Below, piece after piece: positions 23,745-31,461 of a stretch of 64,000 bases of DNA. Positions within the stretch are counted from its first letter, which is position 1. The number at the start of each line of letters is the position of its first letter. Below the pieces are notes generated by a model, which did no database searches, was not told the origin of the DNA, and saw only the letters and a list, made by a program, of their open reading frames with translations. This stretch comes from Sphingobium scionense (GTDB lineage: Bacteria > Pseudomonadota > Alphaproteobacteria > Sphingomonadales > Sphingomonadaceae). Where the stretch lies: positions 46,369 to 110,368 of the forward strand of contig NZ_JACIEU010000018.1 in assembly GCF_014197035.1 (NCBI RefSeq). The letters run 5' to 3'. A program made the translations under genes and the position numbers.

Positions 23745-24371
23745 ATGGCAGGCTCGGTCAACAAGGTCATTCTCATCGGGAATCTGGGGGCCGACCCGGA
23801 AGTGAAGAGCTTCCAGAATGGCGGCAAGATCTGCAACCTGCGGATCGCGACCTCGGAAAGCTGGAAGGACCGCATGTCGGGGGAGCGCAAGGAGCGCACC
23901 GAATGGCATAGCGTCGTCATCAATTCCGAAGGTCTGGTGGGCGTCGCCGAGCGCTTCCTGCGCAAGGGATCGAAGATCTACATCGAAGGCCAGCTGCGCA
24001 CCCGCAAGTGGCAGGACAATAATGGCAATGACCGTTACACCACCGAGGTTGCCCTGTCCGGCCCTGGCGCGGTGCTGACCATGCTGGACGGCGCACCGGG
24101 CGGCGGTGGCGGCCAGGGCGGCGGCTTTGGCGGCGGTCGCTCGTCGGGTGGCGGCAACCAGGGCGTGAGCGACTGGGGCGCAGGCAGCAGCGGCTTTGGC
24201 GGCGGCGACTATGACGATTTCGGCGGCGGCAACAGCGGCGGCGGCTTTGGTGGCGGGCGCTCCTCGGGCGGCGGCAACCAGGGTGGCGGCTTTGGCGGCG
24301 GACGCTCCTCGGGTGGCGGTCAGGGCGGCCCGAACTTCGACAATGATCTGGACGACGAAGTACCGTTCTGA
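23745..24371 (+). CDS. ssb: Single-stranded DNA-binding protein
   Basis: SSB coats single-stranded DNA during replication, repair and recombination. The 208-aa protein has the OB fold in residues 1-112 (SVNKVILIGNLGADPEVK, EWHSVVIN, IYIEGQLRTRKWQD), then a glycine-rich linker and the acidic tip DLDDEVPF that docks partner proteins. The linker contains three copies of a GGGFGGGRSSGGG unit, two of them followed by NQG. The ATG at 23745 follows GGAGG. The gene is monocistronic or weakly linked to the following epimerase gene. Confidence 0.96.
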   Translation: MAGSVNKVILIGNLGADPEVKSFQNGGKICNLRIATSESWKDRMSGERKERTEWHSVVINSEGLVGVAERFLRKGSKIYIEGQLRTRKWQDNNGNDRYTTEVALSGPGAVLTMLDGAPGGGGGQGGGFGGGRSSGGGNQGVSDWGAGSSGFGGGDYDDFGGGNSGGGFGGGRSSGGGNQGGGFGGGRSSGGGQGGPNFDNDLDDEVPF

Positions 24372-24399
24372 TCGGTCCTTTCCCAGAGATTGACCTGAC

Positions 24400-25353
24400 A
24401 TGCATGTCCTGCTGACCGGATCGTCGGGCTGGCTGGGCCGTTTCCTGGCGCCGATGCTGCGCGCGGCGGGACATGCTATGACCGGCCTGGACGTCGCGCC
24501 GGGCCAGGACACCGACATCATCGGATCGGTCGCCGACCGGGCGCTGATCGACCGGATCTTTGCCGAACGCGGCATCGAGGCGGTGATCCATGGCGGCGCG
24601 CTGCACAAGCCGGACATCGTCCGCTATCCCGCCCAGGCCTTCATCGACGTCAATGTCACCGGCACGCGCAACCTGCTGTCGGCGGCGGTCGCGGCGGGGC
24701 ATGACCGCTTCGTCATGACATCCACCACATCGCTGATGATCAGCCAGGCGGTGCGCGACGAGGCCGGCGACGCGGCGGTGTGGCTGGACGAGCAGAGCGG
24801 CCCGCTGGAACCGCGCAACATCTATGGCGTGACCAAGCTGGCGGCGGAGGGGCTGTGCCGGGTGCAGCAACTGGAGCACGGCATCGGCTGCACCATATTG
24901 CGCACCGCCCGCTTCTTCCCGGAGGATGACGACAGCGACGCCAGCCTGTCGGGGCAGAATCTGAAGGCGAATGAATTTCTCCATCGGCGGCTGACGGTGG
25001 AGGATGCGGCGCGGGCGCATCTGGTCGCGCTGGAACGGACGCCGCCGGCGCGCTGCGAAACCTATCTGGTATCCGCGCCGACGCCCTTCGTCCGGGAGGA
25101 GACCGAGGAACTGAAGCGCGATGCGGCAGCGGTGATCACGCGCCATTTCCCGGAGGCAGTCGAGCTTTATACCCGGCGCGGCTGGCAACTGCCGACTTCG
25201 ATCGGCCGGGTCTATGATGCGGGGTTGGCCGAGCGCCAGATGGGGTTTCGCTGCGAGACGGACTTTGCCGCGATCCTAACGGCGCTGGCGAACGATGCAG
25301 CGATGCCGTTCATCCATGATGCCGATTATGTGTCGCCAACCGTGCAAAATTGA
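24400..25353 (+). CDS. NAD-dependent epimerase/dehydratase family protein (extended SDR)
   Basis: The 317-aa protein is an extended short-chain dehydrogenase/reductase. A Rossmann motif TGSSGWLGRFL is at residues 6-16. VIHGGALHKPD and the catalytic YGVTK (Tyr and Lys of the YxxxK pair, in RNIYGVTKLAAE) follow. The substrate is probably a nucleotide sugar or related small molecule, but the C-terminal half gives no specific clue. It lies 28 bp after ssb on the same strand. Sphingomonad genomes carry many such genes, so no pathway is assigned. Confidence 0.85.
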   Translation: MHVLLTGSSGWLGRFLAPMLRAAGHAMTGLDVAPGQDTDIIGSVADRALIDRIFAERGIEAVIHGGALHKPDIVRYPAQAFIDVNVTGTRNLLSAAVAAGHDRFVMTSTTSLMISQAVRDEAGDAAVWLDEQSGPLEPRNIYGVTKLAAEGLCRVQQLEHGIGCTILRTARFFPEDDDSDASLSGQNLKANEFLHRRLTVEDAARAHLVALERTPPARCETYLVSAPTPFVREETEELKRDAAAVITRHFPEAVELYTRRGWQLPTSIGRVYDAGLAERQMGFRCETDFAAILTALANDAAMPFIHDADYVSPTVQN

Positions 25354-25694
25354 CAACGAAGCTGACAGTTTGAGCATGGTGTTGCGTTACTGATTTGAGC
25401 GCGCCCATTCCCATCATTCGTTACTTTAAATCACGAATTATGATCGATCCGCTACATCAGTGTGAGCGAAAGGATGCGTGTGACTTTGAATCAATGACGC
25501 ATGATAACAGTTCGCATGAGCAAAATTGAAACCGCAATTGCCGTCCCGGTCCGGCAAATGGTCAACCCGCTGCAACTCGCCATGGGCGGTGCGATTGCGC
25601 TGTCGGGGGTCGCGCTGCTGCTGGCGCAAGCGGCCAGCCTGGCCTGACGGGCCGAATGGGGTAGCCTGCACAGCCACCCCATCGGGTCAATCGA
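25354..25694. other. Intergenic region with AT-rich leader, small ORF and hairpin
   Basis: The 341-bp gap between the epimerase and galU is unusually AT-rich over 25354-25520. It holds a 43-codon frame (25516-25647, listed separately) and then TGGGGT...ACCCCA (about 25658-25682), a hairpin between the convergent transcripts that has no T tract. No other feature was recognised. Confidence 0.4.
25516..25647 (+). CDS. Possible 43-aa small membrane protein
   Basis: From the ATG at 25516 a 43-aa peptide starts MSKIETAIAVPVRQMVNPLQ and ends with a hydrophobic stretch LSGVALLLAQAASLA. It has a single potential transmembrane helix and third positions rich in G or C, unlike the AT-rich leader before it. 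An in-frame ATG at 25501 would add five residues. There is no obvious ribosome-binding site for either start. No family is recognised. It is too short for usual ORF cut-offs. Confidence 0.4.
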   Translation: MSKIETAIAVPVRQMVNPLQLAMGGAIALSGVALLLAQAASLA

Positions 25695-26573
25695 TCAGTT
25701 GGCGAGTTCGGCCCTGGCGAAGTCGCGAATATGGGCGCCGATATCCTCACGCTCCAGCGCGAGAGCAAGGTTCGCCTCGACATAACCGGCCTTGGAACCG
25801 CAGTCGAAGCGGCGGCCGTCGAAGGTGACCCCGTGGAAGGGCTGCTTGCCGATCAGCGCGGCCATCGCGTCGGTCAGCTGGATCTCGCCACCCGCGCCCT
25901 TTTCCTGGGTTTCCAGGATCTTCATGACATCGGGCTGCAGGATATAGCGCCCGGGCAGGATGAGGTTGGAAGGCGCGGTGCCGAGCTTGGGCTTTTCCAC
26001 CAGGCCCTTCACTTCGGTCAGGGCGCCATCTCGGGCACCCGGATCGATCACGCCATAGCTGGGCGTCTGGTCCATCGGGATTTCGAGGGCGCAGACGAGG
26101 TTGCCGCCGACCTTTTCATAGGCCTCGACCATCTGCTTCATGCAGCCATTGCCTGGCGCGCCCTTCATGAACTCGTCGGGCAGGATGATGGCGAAGGGCT
26201 CGTCGCCGACGATGTCGCGGGCGCACCAGATGGCGTGGCCAAGGCCCAGCGGCTCCTGCTGGCGCAGAAATACCGCATTGCCCGGAGCCAGCCGGGTGCC
26301 TTCGAGCGCCGAAAGATCCTTGCCGCGCTCGCGCTGGGTGATCTCACATTCGAAGGCGATATCGAAATAGTCCTCGATCGCGCCCTTGCCGCGTCCGGTG
26401 ACGAAGATCATCTGCTCGATCCCCGCCTCGCGCGCTTCATCCACCGCATATTGGATCAGCGGACGATCGACCACCGGCAGCAACTCCTTGGGCACCGACT
26501 TGGTCGCGGGCAGAAAGCGCGTGCCAAGACCGGCAACAGGAAAGACGGCTTTGCGAATCGGCTTGTTCGACAT
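25695..26573 (-). CDS. galU: UTP-glucose-1-phosphate uridylyltransferase
   Basis: GalU makes UDP-glucose, a precursor for surface polysaccharide, from UTP and glucose 1-phosphate. The 292-aa protein starts RKAVFPVAGLGTRFLPATKSVPKE, the nucleotidyltransferase signature. It shows LPVVDRPLIQYAVDEA, GHAIWCARDIVGDEPFAIILPDEF (the UTP and metal site) and a C-terminal LTDAMAAL block, given here in pieces. Its product could feed the glycan-like genes elsewhere in the window, but no direct linkage is visible. It is monocistronic, with GAG-rich sequence upstream of the ATG at 26573. Confidence 0.95.
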   Translation of the reverse strand: MSNKPIRKAVFPVAGLGTRFLPATKSVPKELLPVVDRPLIQYAVDEAREAGIEQMIFVTGRGKGAIEDYFDIAFECEITQRERGKDLSALEGTRLAPGNAVFLRQQEPLGLGHAIWCARDIVGDEPFAIILPDEFMKGAPGNGCMKQMVEAYEKVGGNLVCALEIPMDQTPSYGVIDPGARDGALTEVKGLVEKPKLGTAPSNLILPGRYILQPDVMKILETQEKGAGGEIQLTDAMAALIGKQPFHGVTFDGRRFDCGSKAGYVEANLALALEREDIGAHIRDFARAELAN

Positions 26574-26662
26574 GGGACTCCGTTCTCGATGAATACCGGT
26601 CCGCTGGGGATCGCGAACCGGGAGGAAAAGGTCAAGTGGTGCGACTACTTGTCTTTTATCTG

Positions 26663-27154
26663 TCAGATATTCAGCAGGCGCTGCGCCACTTGTTCAAGCG
26701 CGGCGATTTCTTCGTCCAAATGTTCCAGACTGACATGCTGAGCATTATTACGTAGATCGCGGCAGAGAAAGCCGTCGTGCGCTGGCTGCTGAAAACCGCC
26801 GATGATCAATGCACGGAAACGGTCAATTCGCTGGAGGTCGCGCTCGACCTCCGCAATTTCGGTCAGCGCCGCCGCGTTGCGACGGTCACGCATGGCGACA
26901 GTGGTGCGCAATTCGGTCATCAGCTTCGTCATGGCCGGGCGCGTGCGGGCTCCCACGGTGCGGACGTCGCCCATGGTCTCACGCAATTCGGCCAGCCGCG
27001 CCTCCAGACTCTGTTCCAGCATCGTCCAGGTACAGACCAGTCGCCCGATACCGCATAATAATGCCGCATCTTCCGGCGCATAGGCCGTCGCCGGCTTCAC
27101 CTTGTCGTCCTGCGCCAATTCCGCGCTCACGCCCCGCATACTCCTCATGCCCAT
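26663..27154 (-). CDS. Hypothetical protein, helical
   Basis: The 163-aa product shows no family signature that I recognise. It is largely helical and charged. One central stretch is LVCTWTMLEQSLEARLAELRE, and the C-terminus LEHLDEEIAALEQVAQRLLNI could form a coiled coil. Start choice is uncertain: ATGs at 27154, 27148 and 27139 and a GTG at 27130 are all in frame, and the AGGAG motif best fits the GTG. It is cytoplasmic by composition and lies between galU and the DUF1674 gene on the same strand. Confidence 0.55.
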   Translation of the reverse strand: MGMRSMRGVSAELAQDDKVKPATAYAPEDAALLCGIGRLVCTWTMLEQSLEARLAELRETMGDVRTVGARTRPAMTKLMTELRTTVAMRDRRNAAALTEIAEVERDLQRIDRFRALIIGGFQQPAHDGFLCRDLRNNAQHVSLEHLDEEIAALEQVAQRLLNI

Positions 27155-27297
27155 GAATCTGCGCAGACCCGCCCGGAAAGGCCAGAGCGAGGAGTCGCGC
27201 TCGCCCGCTGCCCGGGCACGGGCCAGCGGAATATGTGCTGAAACGTCGGTAAGCCGAACAAGTTGCGTTCAGCGGTGGCCGATCAGAAGTCGCCAAA

Positions 27298-27471
27298 TCA
27301 GAAATCTATGGCGATGCCCTTGCGCTCCCAGTCGCCATAGCGAACGGGGCTCAGTTCCTCGTCCAGCGCCGGCGGCTGGTCGACCGGATCGGGCTGGGGC
27401 ACGGGCGGGCTCTTGGAGAGATGCTCGGGCGCCTTCACATGCGCCGGGCGCTTGCCGTTGAAATGTCCCAT
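27298..27471 (-). CDS. DUF1674 (SDHAF4-like) small protein
   Basis: The minus strand from an ATG at 27469-27471 encodes 57 aa: MGHFNGKRPAHV at the start, a proline-rich middle (SPPVPQPDPVDQPP), and the C-terminal family signature RYGDWERKGIAIDF. DUF1674 proteins resemble the mitochondrial assembly factor SDHAF4 and are found beside rsmB and htpX genes in alphaproteobacteria. A role in succinate dehydrogenase assembly is inferred from the eukaryotic homologue. It is divergent from htpX. It is easy to miss because it is shorter than common ORF cut-offs. Confidence 0.85.
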   Translation of the reverse strand: MGHFNGKRPAHVKAPEHLSKSPPVPQPDPVDQPPALDEELSPVRYGDWERKGIAIDF

Positions 27472-27558
27472 GGTGGGCCTTTCGATTGCGGAGCGCGCGC
27501 GGCAACCCCATATTCAGTGTCAGGCCCGCTATCTGGGCCGCAAAGGAGCGATGTGCAA

Positions 27559-28524
27559 GTGAGTGGTTTTCGCACGGTGATGCTGTTGTCGGCGCTGACG
27601 GCGCTGTTCATGGCGCTGGGCTATACGCTGGGCGGCAGCGGCGGCGCGGTGATCGCCCTGCTGGTGGCGGCGGGGATGAACCTGTTCACCTTCTGGAATG
27701 CCGACAAGATCGTGCTCCGCATGCACAATGCGCGCGAGGTCGATGCCCAGAGCGCACCTGAATTTTACAGCCTGGTGCAGGCGCTGAGCCAGCGCGCCGG
27801 CCTGCCGATGCCGCGTGTCTATGTGATCGACCAGGACGCGCCCAACGCCTTTGCCACTGGCCGCAACCCTGAAAATGCCGCCGTGGCGGCGACCACCGGC
27901 CTGCTCAATATGCTGACCCGCGACGAAGTGGCCGGCGTGATGGCGCATGAACTGGGCCATGTGAAGAATCGCGATACCCTCATCATGACGATGGTGGCGA
28001 CCATCGCCGGCGCCATTTCGATGCTGGCCAATTTCGGCCTCTTCTTCCGCGGCGGCAATAACGAGAATGGCCATGGTAACATGATCGCGACCTTGCTGGC
28101 GGTGATCGTCGCCCCTTTTGCCGCGATGATCGTGCAGATGGCGATCAGCCGCACGCGCGAATATGGCGCCGACCAGGCCGGGGCGGAGATCAGCGGCAAT
28201 CCGCGCGCACTCGCCTCCGCCCTCGCCAAGATTTCCGGCCGGGCCGAGTTGATCCCCAATCCGGTGGCCGAGCGGAATCCGGCCGCCGCGCAACTCTATA
28301 TCGTGCCAGTGCATGTGAGCGAGTTGTTCTCCACCCATCCCGCGACCGAGAAGCGCATCGCCGCGCTGGAGGAAATTGCGCAGGATATGGGGCAGAATGG
28401 CGGCCCGCCGCCCATGAGCGTGCCGTCGCAGACTTCGACGCGGGCATCGGCCCTGTCTCCGGTGGCGTCGCCGGCGACAGCGCCGAAACGGCGCCGCAGC
28501 GCGCTCGATCCGCACGGGCGCTGA
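27559..28524 (+). CDS. htpX: Zinc metalloprotease HtpX
   Basis: HtpX is an inner-membrane M48 protease that degrades misfolded membrane proteins under stress. The 321-aa protein has two N-terminal hydrophobic segments (about 5-45) and the zinc motif HELGH (near residue 130). Further hydrophobic spans lie at about 147-165 and 175-200, with SRTREYGADQAGA (third zinc ligand) and FSTHPATEKRIAAL. The start is taken as GTG at 27559, ten bases after AAGGAG; a GTG at 27553 is the alternative. The C-terminal tail of about 40 residues is Pro/Ser/Thr-rich and longer than in E. coli. Confidence 0.94.
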   Translation: MSGFRTVMLLSALTALFMALGYTLGGSGGAVIALLVAAGMNLFTFWNADKIVLRMHNAREVDAQSAPEFYSLVQALSQRAGLPMPRVYVIDQDAPNAFATGRNPENAAVAATTGLLNMLTRDEVAGVMAHELGHVKNRDTLIMTMVATIAGAISMLANFGLFFRGGNNENGHGNMIATLLAVIVAPFAAMIVQMAISRTREYGADQAGAEISGNPRALASALAKISGRAELIPNPVAERNPAAAQLYIVPVHVSELFSTHPATEKRIAALEEIAQDMGQNGGPPPMSVPSQTSTRASALSPVASPATAPKRRRSALDPHGR

Positions 28525-28841
28525 TGCCGGTCGACGAGATTGGCGAGATCGCCTTCCGCGCCGCCGGCTTTGTAGCGCGCGAGGCGGCCGGCCTGGTCGT
28601 CGACATTGCCGTCGAATATATATTCTCCCGCCATACGCCGCGCCTGTTCCACGCCATCGGCCGGCGGATGATCGCGATCGCCACGCTGGGCCGCAAACGC
28701 ATCCCCTCATCCTTGCGGGTCGTGCCGAAGGGGATGGTGCCGCGCCCGCGCCGGTCGGACTGGTTGGCGCTGTGGGTCGGCGTCGCGACCAGCATCGCCC
28801 TGGTTGCGGCAGCGATCTACACGGTCATCTGCTTCGTTTGA
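28524..28841 (+). CDS. Small membrane protein of unknown function
   Basis: The 105-aa protein has a helical N-terminus (DEIGEIAFRAAGFVAREAAG), a basic middle (IGRRMIAIATLGRKRIP) and one hydrophobic segment near the C-terminus (WLALWVGVATSIALVAAAIY). Its ATG overlaps the htpX stop codon (TGATG), so translation is coupled to htpX. This suggests a shared regulatory setting such as membrane stress, but no family is recognised and no function can be assigned. rsmB follows 37 bp downstream. Confidence 0.7.
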   Translation: MPVDEIGEIAFRAAGFVAREAAGLVVDIAVEYIFSRHTPRLFHAIGRRMIAIATLGRKRIPSSLRVVPKGMVPRPRRSDWLALWVGVATSIALVAAAIYTVICFV

Positions 28842-28878
28842 AGATGACCCCAGGGCCAAAAGCGCGTAGGGGCCGCTG

Positions 28879-30189
28879 ATGTCCCGTCGTCCTAACGCCC
28901 GTTCCGGTGCCCCGCGCGCCGATGATGTCCCCGGCCTGCCCGCGCGCCGTGCTGCACTGAAGCTGCTGGACGCCGTCTTGCGTCGGGGCGATCCGCTGGA
29001 AATCGCGCTGCATGGTGCGACCCAGGGACTGGCCGACCGGGCCGACCGCGCGCTGGTCCATGCCATCGTGGCCGAGACGCTACGCCACCTGCCCGATCTC
29101 GACGCGCTGATCGACGGCGCGACCAAGCAGCCCCTGCCCGACGACGCCAAGGCGCGGATGGTGCTGCGCATCGCGCTCATCCAGGTGCTGGCGCTGGGCA
29201 CGGCGCCCCATGCGGCGATCGCCACCGCGCTGCCGCTGGTCGATGGCGGCCCGCGCAAGCTGGTCCATGGCGTGTTCGGCACCGTGACCCGTGCCGAGCC
29301 GAGCCTGCCGGTGCCGCCCACCCTGCCCGCCGAAGTCGCCGAGCGCTGGACCGGGCAATGGGGCGAGGCGATGCCATTGGCCGCCGCCCATGCCTATGCC
29401 GTGCGTCCGCCGGTCGATGTCAGCCTGCGCGATCCGGCCGAGACGGGCAAATGGGTCGAGGCGCTGGGCGGCAGCAGCTTTGCGCCCGGCCATGTCCGCC
29501 TGCCCGAAGGTTCGGTCGTGCCCGACCTGCCCGGTTTCGCCGAGGGCGCCTGGTGGGTGCAGGATCTCGCCGCGTCCTGCCCGGCCCGGCTGCTGGGCGC
29601 GGGCGAAGGGCGAACCGTGCTGGACCTGTGCGCCGCGCCGGGCGGCAAGACGATGCAGTTGGCCGCCGCCGGCTGGGCCGTCACCGCGGTCGACCAGTCC
29701 AAGAAAAGGCTGGAGCGGCTGAGCGAGAATCTGGCGCGCACCGGCCTGCCGGCCGATGTCGTGCCGGCGGATCTGCGCCAATGGGCGCCAGACGCGCCGG
29801 TCGACGCACTGCTGCTCGACGCGCCCTGCACCGCGACCGGCATCTATCGCCGCCACCCCGACGTGCTGCATCGCATCGGACCGCGCCAGATTGCGGAACT
29901 GGCCGAGTTGCAGGGCGAACTGCTCGCCCGCGTCGCCGATTGGGTGAAGCCGGGCGGGACGCTGGTCTATGCCACCTGCTCGCTGGAACGCGCCGAGGGC
30001 GAGGAGCAGCTGGCGCGCTTCCTGGAAGCACGGCCCGATTTTGCGGCCCAGCCGGTGACGGCAGGCGAACTGCCCGACGGCATGGCGCCGACCGCCGACG
30101 GCTGGCTGCGCACCCTGCCCGACACGCTGGCCGATCAGGGCGGCGCCGACGGCTTTTTCGTTGCAAGGATCGTGCGCATCGGGAACTAA
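28879..30189 (+). CDS. rsmB: 16S rRNA (cytosine-967-C5) methyltransferase RsmB
   Basis: RsmB methylates C967 of 16S rRNA using S-adenosylmethionine. The 436-aa protein has an N-terminal NusB-like RNA-binding domain (about 15-145: ARRAALKLLDAVLRRGDPL). The methyltransferase domain shows motif I LDLCAAPGGKTMQLAA, motif IV DAPCTATGIYRRHPD (with a conserved Cys, about residue 316) and motif VI YATCSLERAEGEEQ (catalytic Cys, about 366). The arrangement of htpX, a small membrane gene and rsmB on one strand is compact. It is followed 9 bp later by a PAS protein. Confidence 0.95.
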   Translation: MSRRPNARSGAPRADDVPGLPARRAALKLLDAVLRRGDPLEIALHGATQGLADRADRALVHAIVAETLRHLPDLDALIDGATKQPLPDDAKARMVLRIALIQVLALGTAPHAAIATALPLVDGGPRKLVHGVFGTVTRAEPSLPVPPTLPAEVAERWTGQWGEAMPLAAAHAYAVRPPVDVSLRDPAETGKWVEALGGSSFAPGHVRLPEGSVVPDLPGFAEGAWWVQDLAASCPARLLGAGEGRTVLDLCAAPGGKTMQLAAAGWAVTAVDQSKKRLERLSENLARTGLPADVVPADLRQWAPDAPVDALLLDAPCTATGIYRRHPDVLHRIGPRQIAELAELQGELLARVADWVKPGGTLVYATCSLERAEGEEQLARFLEARPDFAAQPVTAGELPDGMAPTADGWLRTLPDTLADQGGADGFFVARIVRIGN

Positions 30190-30198
30190 GGCTTAACC

Positions 30199-30726
30199 AT
30201 GAGGGGCTTAAGGTTTTGCCCTTCGCTGGAAAGGCCTGCCTTGCGTCCGACCGAACCCCTGCCCCTGCACCATAGCTGGCCGCTCTACGACCTGCGCGAA
30301 CATCTCGCGCCGGTGGTGCTGGACCAGGAGATTGCGGGCAATGAAGCAGCACTGGCAGACCGGGGGCTGGGCCTGTGGCATTGCAACCTGGCCGATAGCA
30401 GCATCAGTTGGACCCACGGCGTCTATGACATATTCGGACTGGAGCCCGGCAGCATCGTGCCCCGGCTGCTGTCGGTATCGCTCTATGCCAACGATAGTCG
30501 CGAAGCGATGGAGCGGCTGCGCGCCTATGCCATCCGCCACCAGCGCGGTTTCACCCTGGATGTCGATATCCACCGCCCGGATGGCAGCGATTGCGCGATG
30601 CGGCTGATCGCCGCGCCGGTGCTGCTGGATGGGGAGACGGTGGCGCTGCGCGGGGTCAAGCAATGGCTGCCAAGGGACGTTGGCGCGCCCGTCCGGCTGG
30701 AACCGACGACCTTCTTCATCCCCTGA
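30199..30726 (+). CDS. PAS-fold protein without output domain
   Basis: The 175-aa protein contains one PAS-like domain (about residues 50-155) with ALADRGLGLWHCNLADSSISWTHGVYDIFGLEPGS and RGFTLDVDIHRPDGSDCAMRL, both given in pieces. It has no kinase, cyclase or DNA-binding partner domain. PAS domains sense small ligands, redox state or light, or mediate protein contacts. This may be a signal-input subunit for an unlinked partner. It follows rsmB by 9 bp and precedes rpe by 72 bp, so the operon may be extended. The start codon is uncertain. Confidence 0.7.
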   Translation: MRGLRFCPSLERPALRPTEPLPLHHSWPLYDLREHLAPVVLDQEIAGNEAALADRGLGLWHCNLADSSISWTHGVYDIFGLEPGSIVPRLLSVSLYANDSREAMERLRAYAIRHQRGFTLDVDIHRPDGSDCAMRLIAAPVLLDGETVALRGVKQWLPRDVGAPVRLEPTTFFIP

Positions 30727-30798
30727 CGCGACTCATCGCCGCGCCGCGCAAATCATGCGTTGCCCTCGCCCCGAGGGAGGGCTAATGCGGGCGGTCAA

Positions 30799-31461
30799 AT
30801 GACCCATCCCATTCTCATCTCTCCATCCATCCTGTCCGCCGATTTCGCACGGCTGGGCGAGGAAGTCCGCGCCATCGACGAAGCCGGTTGCGACTGGATC
30901 CATATCGACGTCATGGACGGCCATTTCGTGCCCAACATCACCATCGGCCCCGCCGTGGTGAAGGCGCTGCGCCCGCACACCAAGAAACCGTTCGACGTGC
31001 ATCTGATGATCTCGCCGGTGGACCTGTATCTCGATGCCTTCGCCCAGGCGGGCGCCGACATCATCACCGTCCATCCCGAGGCCGGCCCGCACATCCACCG
31101 CAGCGTGCAGCATATCAAGTCGCTGGGCGTGCAGGCGGGCGTGGTGCTGAACCCCGGCACCCCGGCCAAGATGCTGGACTATCTGATCGACGATATCGAC
31201 CTGATCCTGGTGATGAGCGTCAATCCCGGCTTTGGCGGCCAGAGCTTCATCGAGAATCAGCTGCGCAAGATCGAGGCTTGCCGCAAGATGATCGAGAAGA
31301 GCGGTCGTGATATCCGCCTGCAGGTCGATGGCGGCATCGACATCAACACCGCGCCCAAGGCGATCGCGGCGGGCGCCGACGTGCTGGTCGCCGGCACCGC
31401 GACCTTCCGTGGCGGCCCGACCGCCTATGCCGATAATATCAGGACGCTGCGGGGCGGGTGA
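30799..31461 (+). CDS. rpe: Ribulose-phosphate 3-epimerase
   Basis: Rpe interconverts ribulose 5-phosphate and xylulose 5-phosphate in the pentose phosphate pathway. The 220-aa protein has ISPSILSADFARLGEE and the metal site HIDVMDGHFVPNITIGP. It also shows FDVHLMI, VMSVNPGFGGQSFIE and DGGIDINTAP, all typical of the family. The ATG at 30799 gives normal length. Its stop overlaps the GTG of the heparinase-like gene by 4 bp, so the two are translationally coupled. Ribulose 5-phosphate is also the RibB substrate, but the genes are far apart here. Confidence 0.96.
   Translation: MTHPILISPSILSADFARLGEEVRAIDEAGCDWIHIDVMDGHFVPNITIGPAVVKALRPHTKKPFDVHLMISPVDLYLDAFAQAGADIITVHPEAGPHIHRSVQHIKSLGVQAGVVLNPGTPAKMLDYLIDDIDLILVMSVNPGFGGQSFIENQLRKIEACRKMIEKSGRDIRLQVDGGIDINTAPKAIAAGADVLVAGTATFRGGPTAYADNIRTLRGG

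Noticed and set aside
24090..24350. Short regularly spaced repeats in ssb as a CRISPR-like array
   Set aside because: The repeats are in frame and encode Gly-rich linker units of SSB; there are no unique spacers.
27472..27558. Heat-shock sigma-32 promoter for htpX
   Set aside because: CCCCATAT at 27506-27513 fits a sigma-32 -10 element, but no CTTGAAA-like -35 lies at the right distance, so it is not listed.
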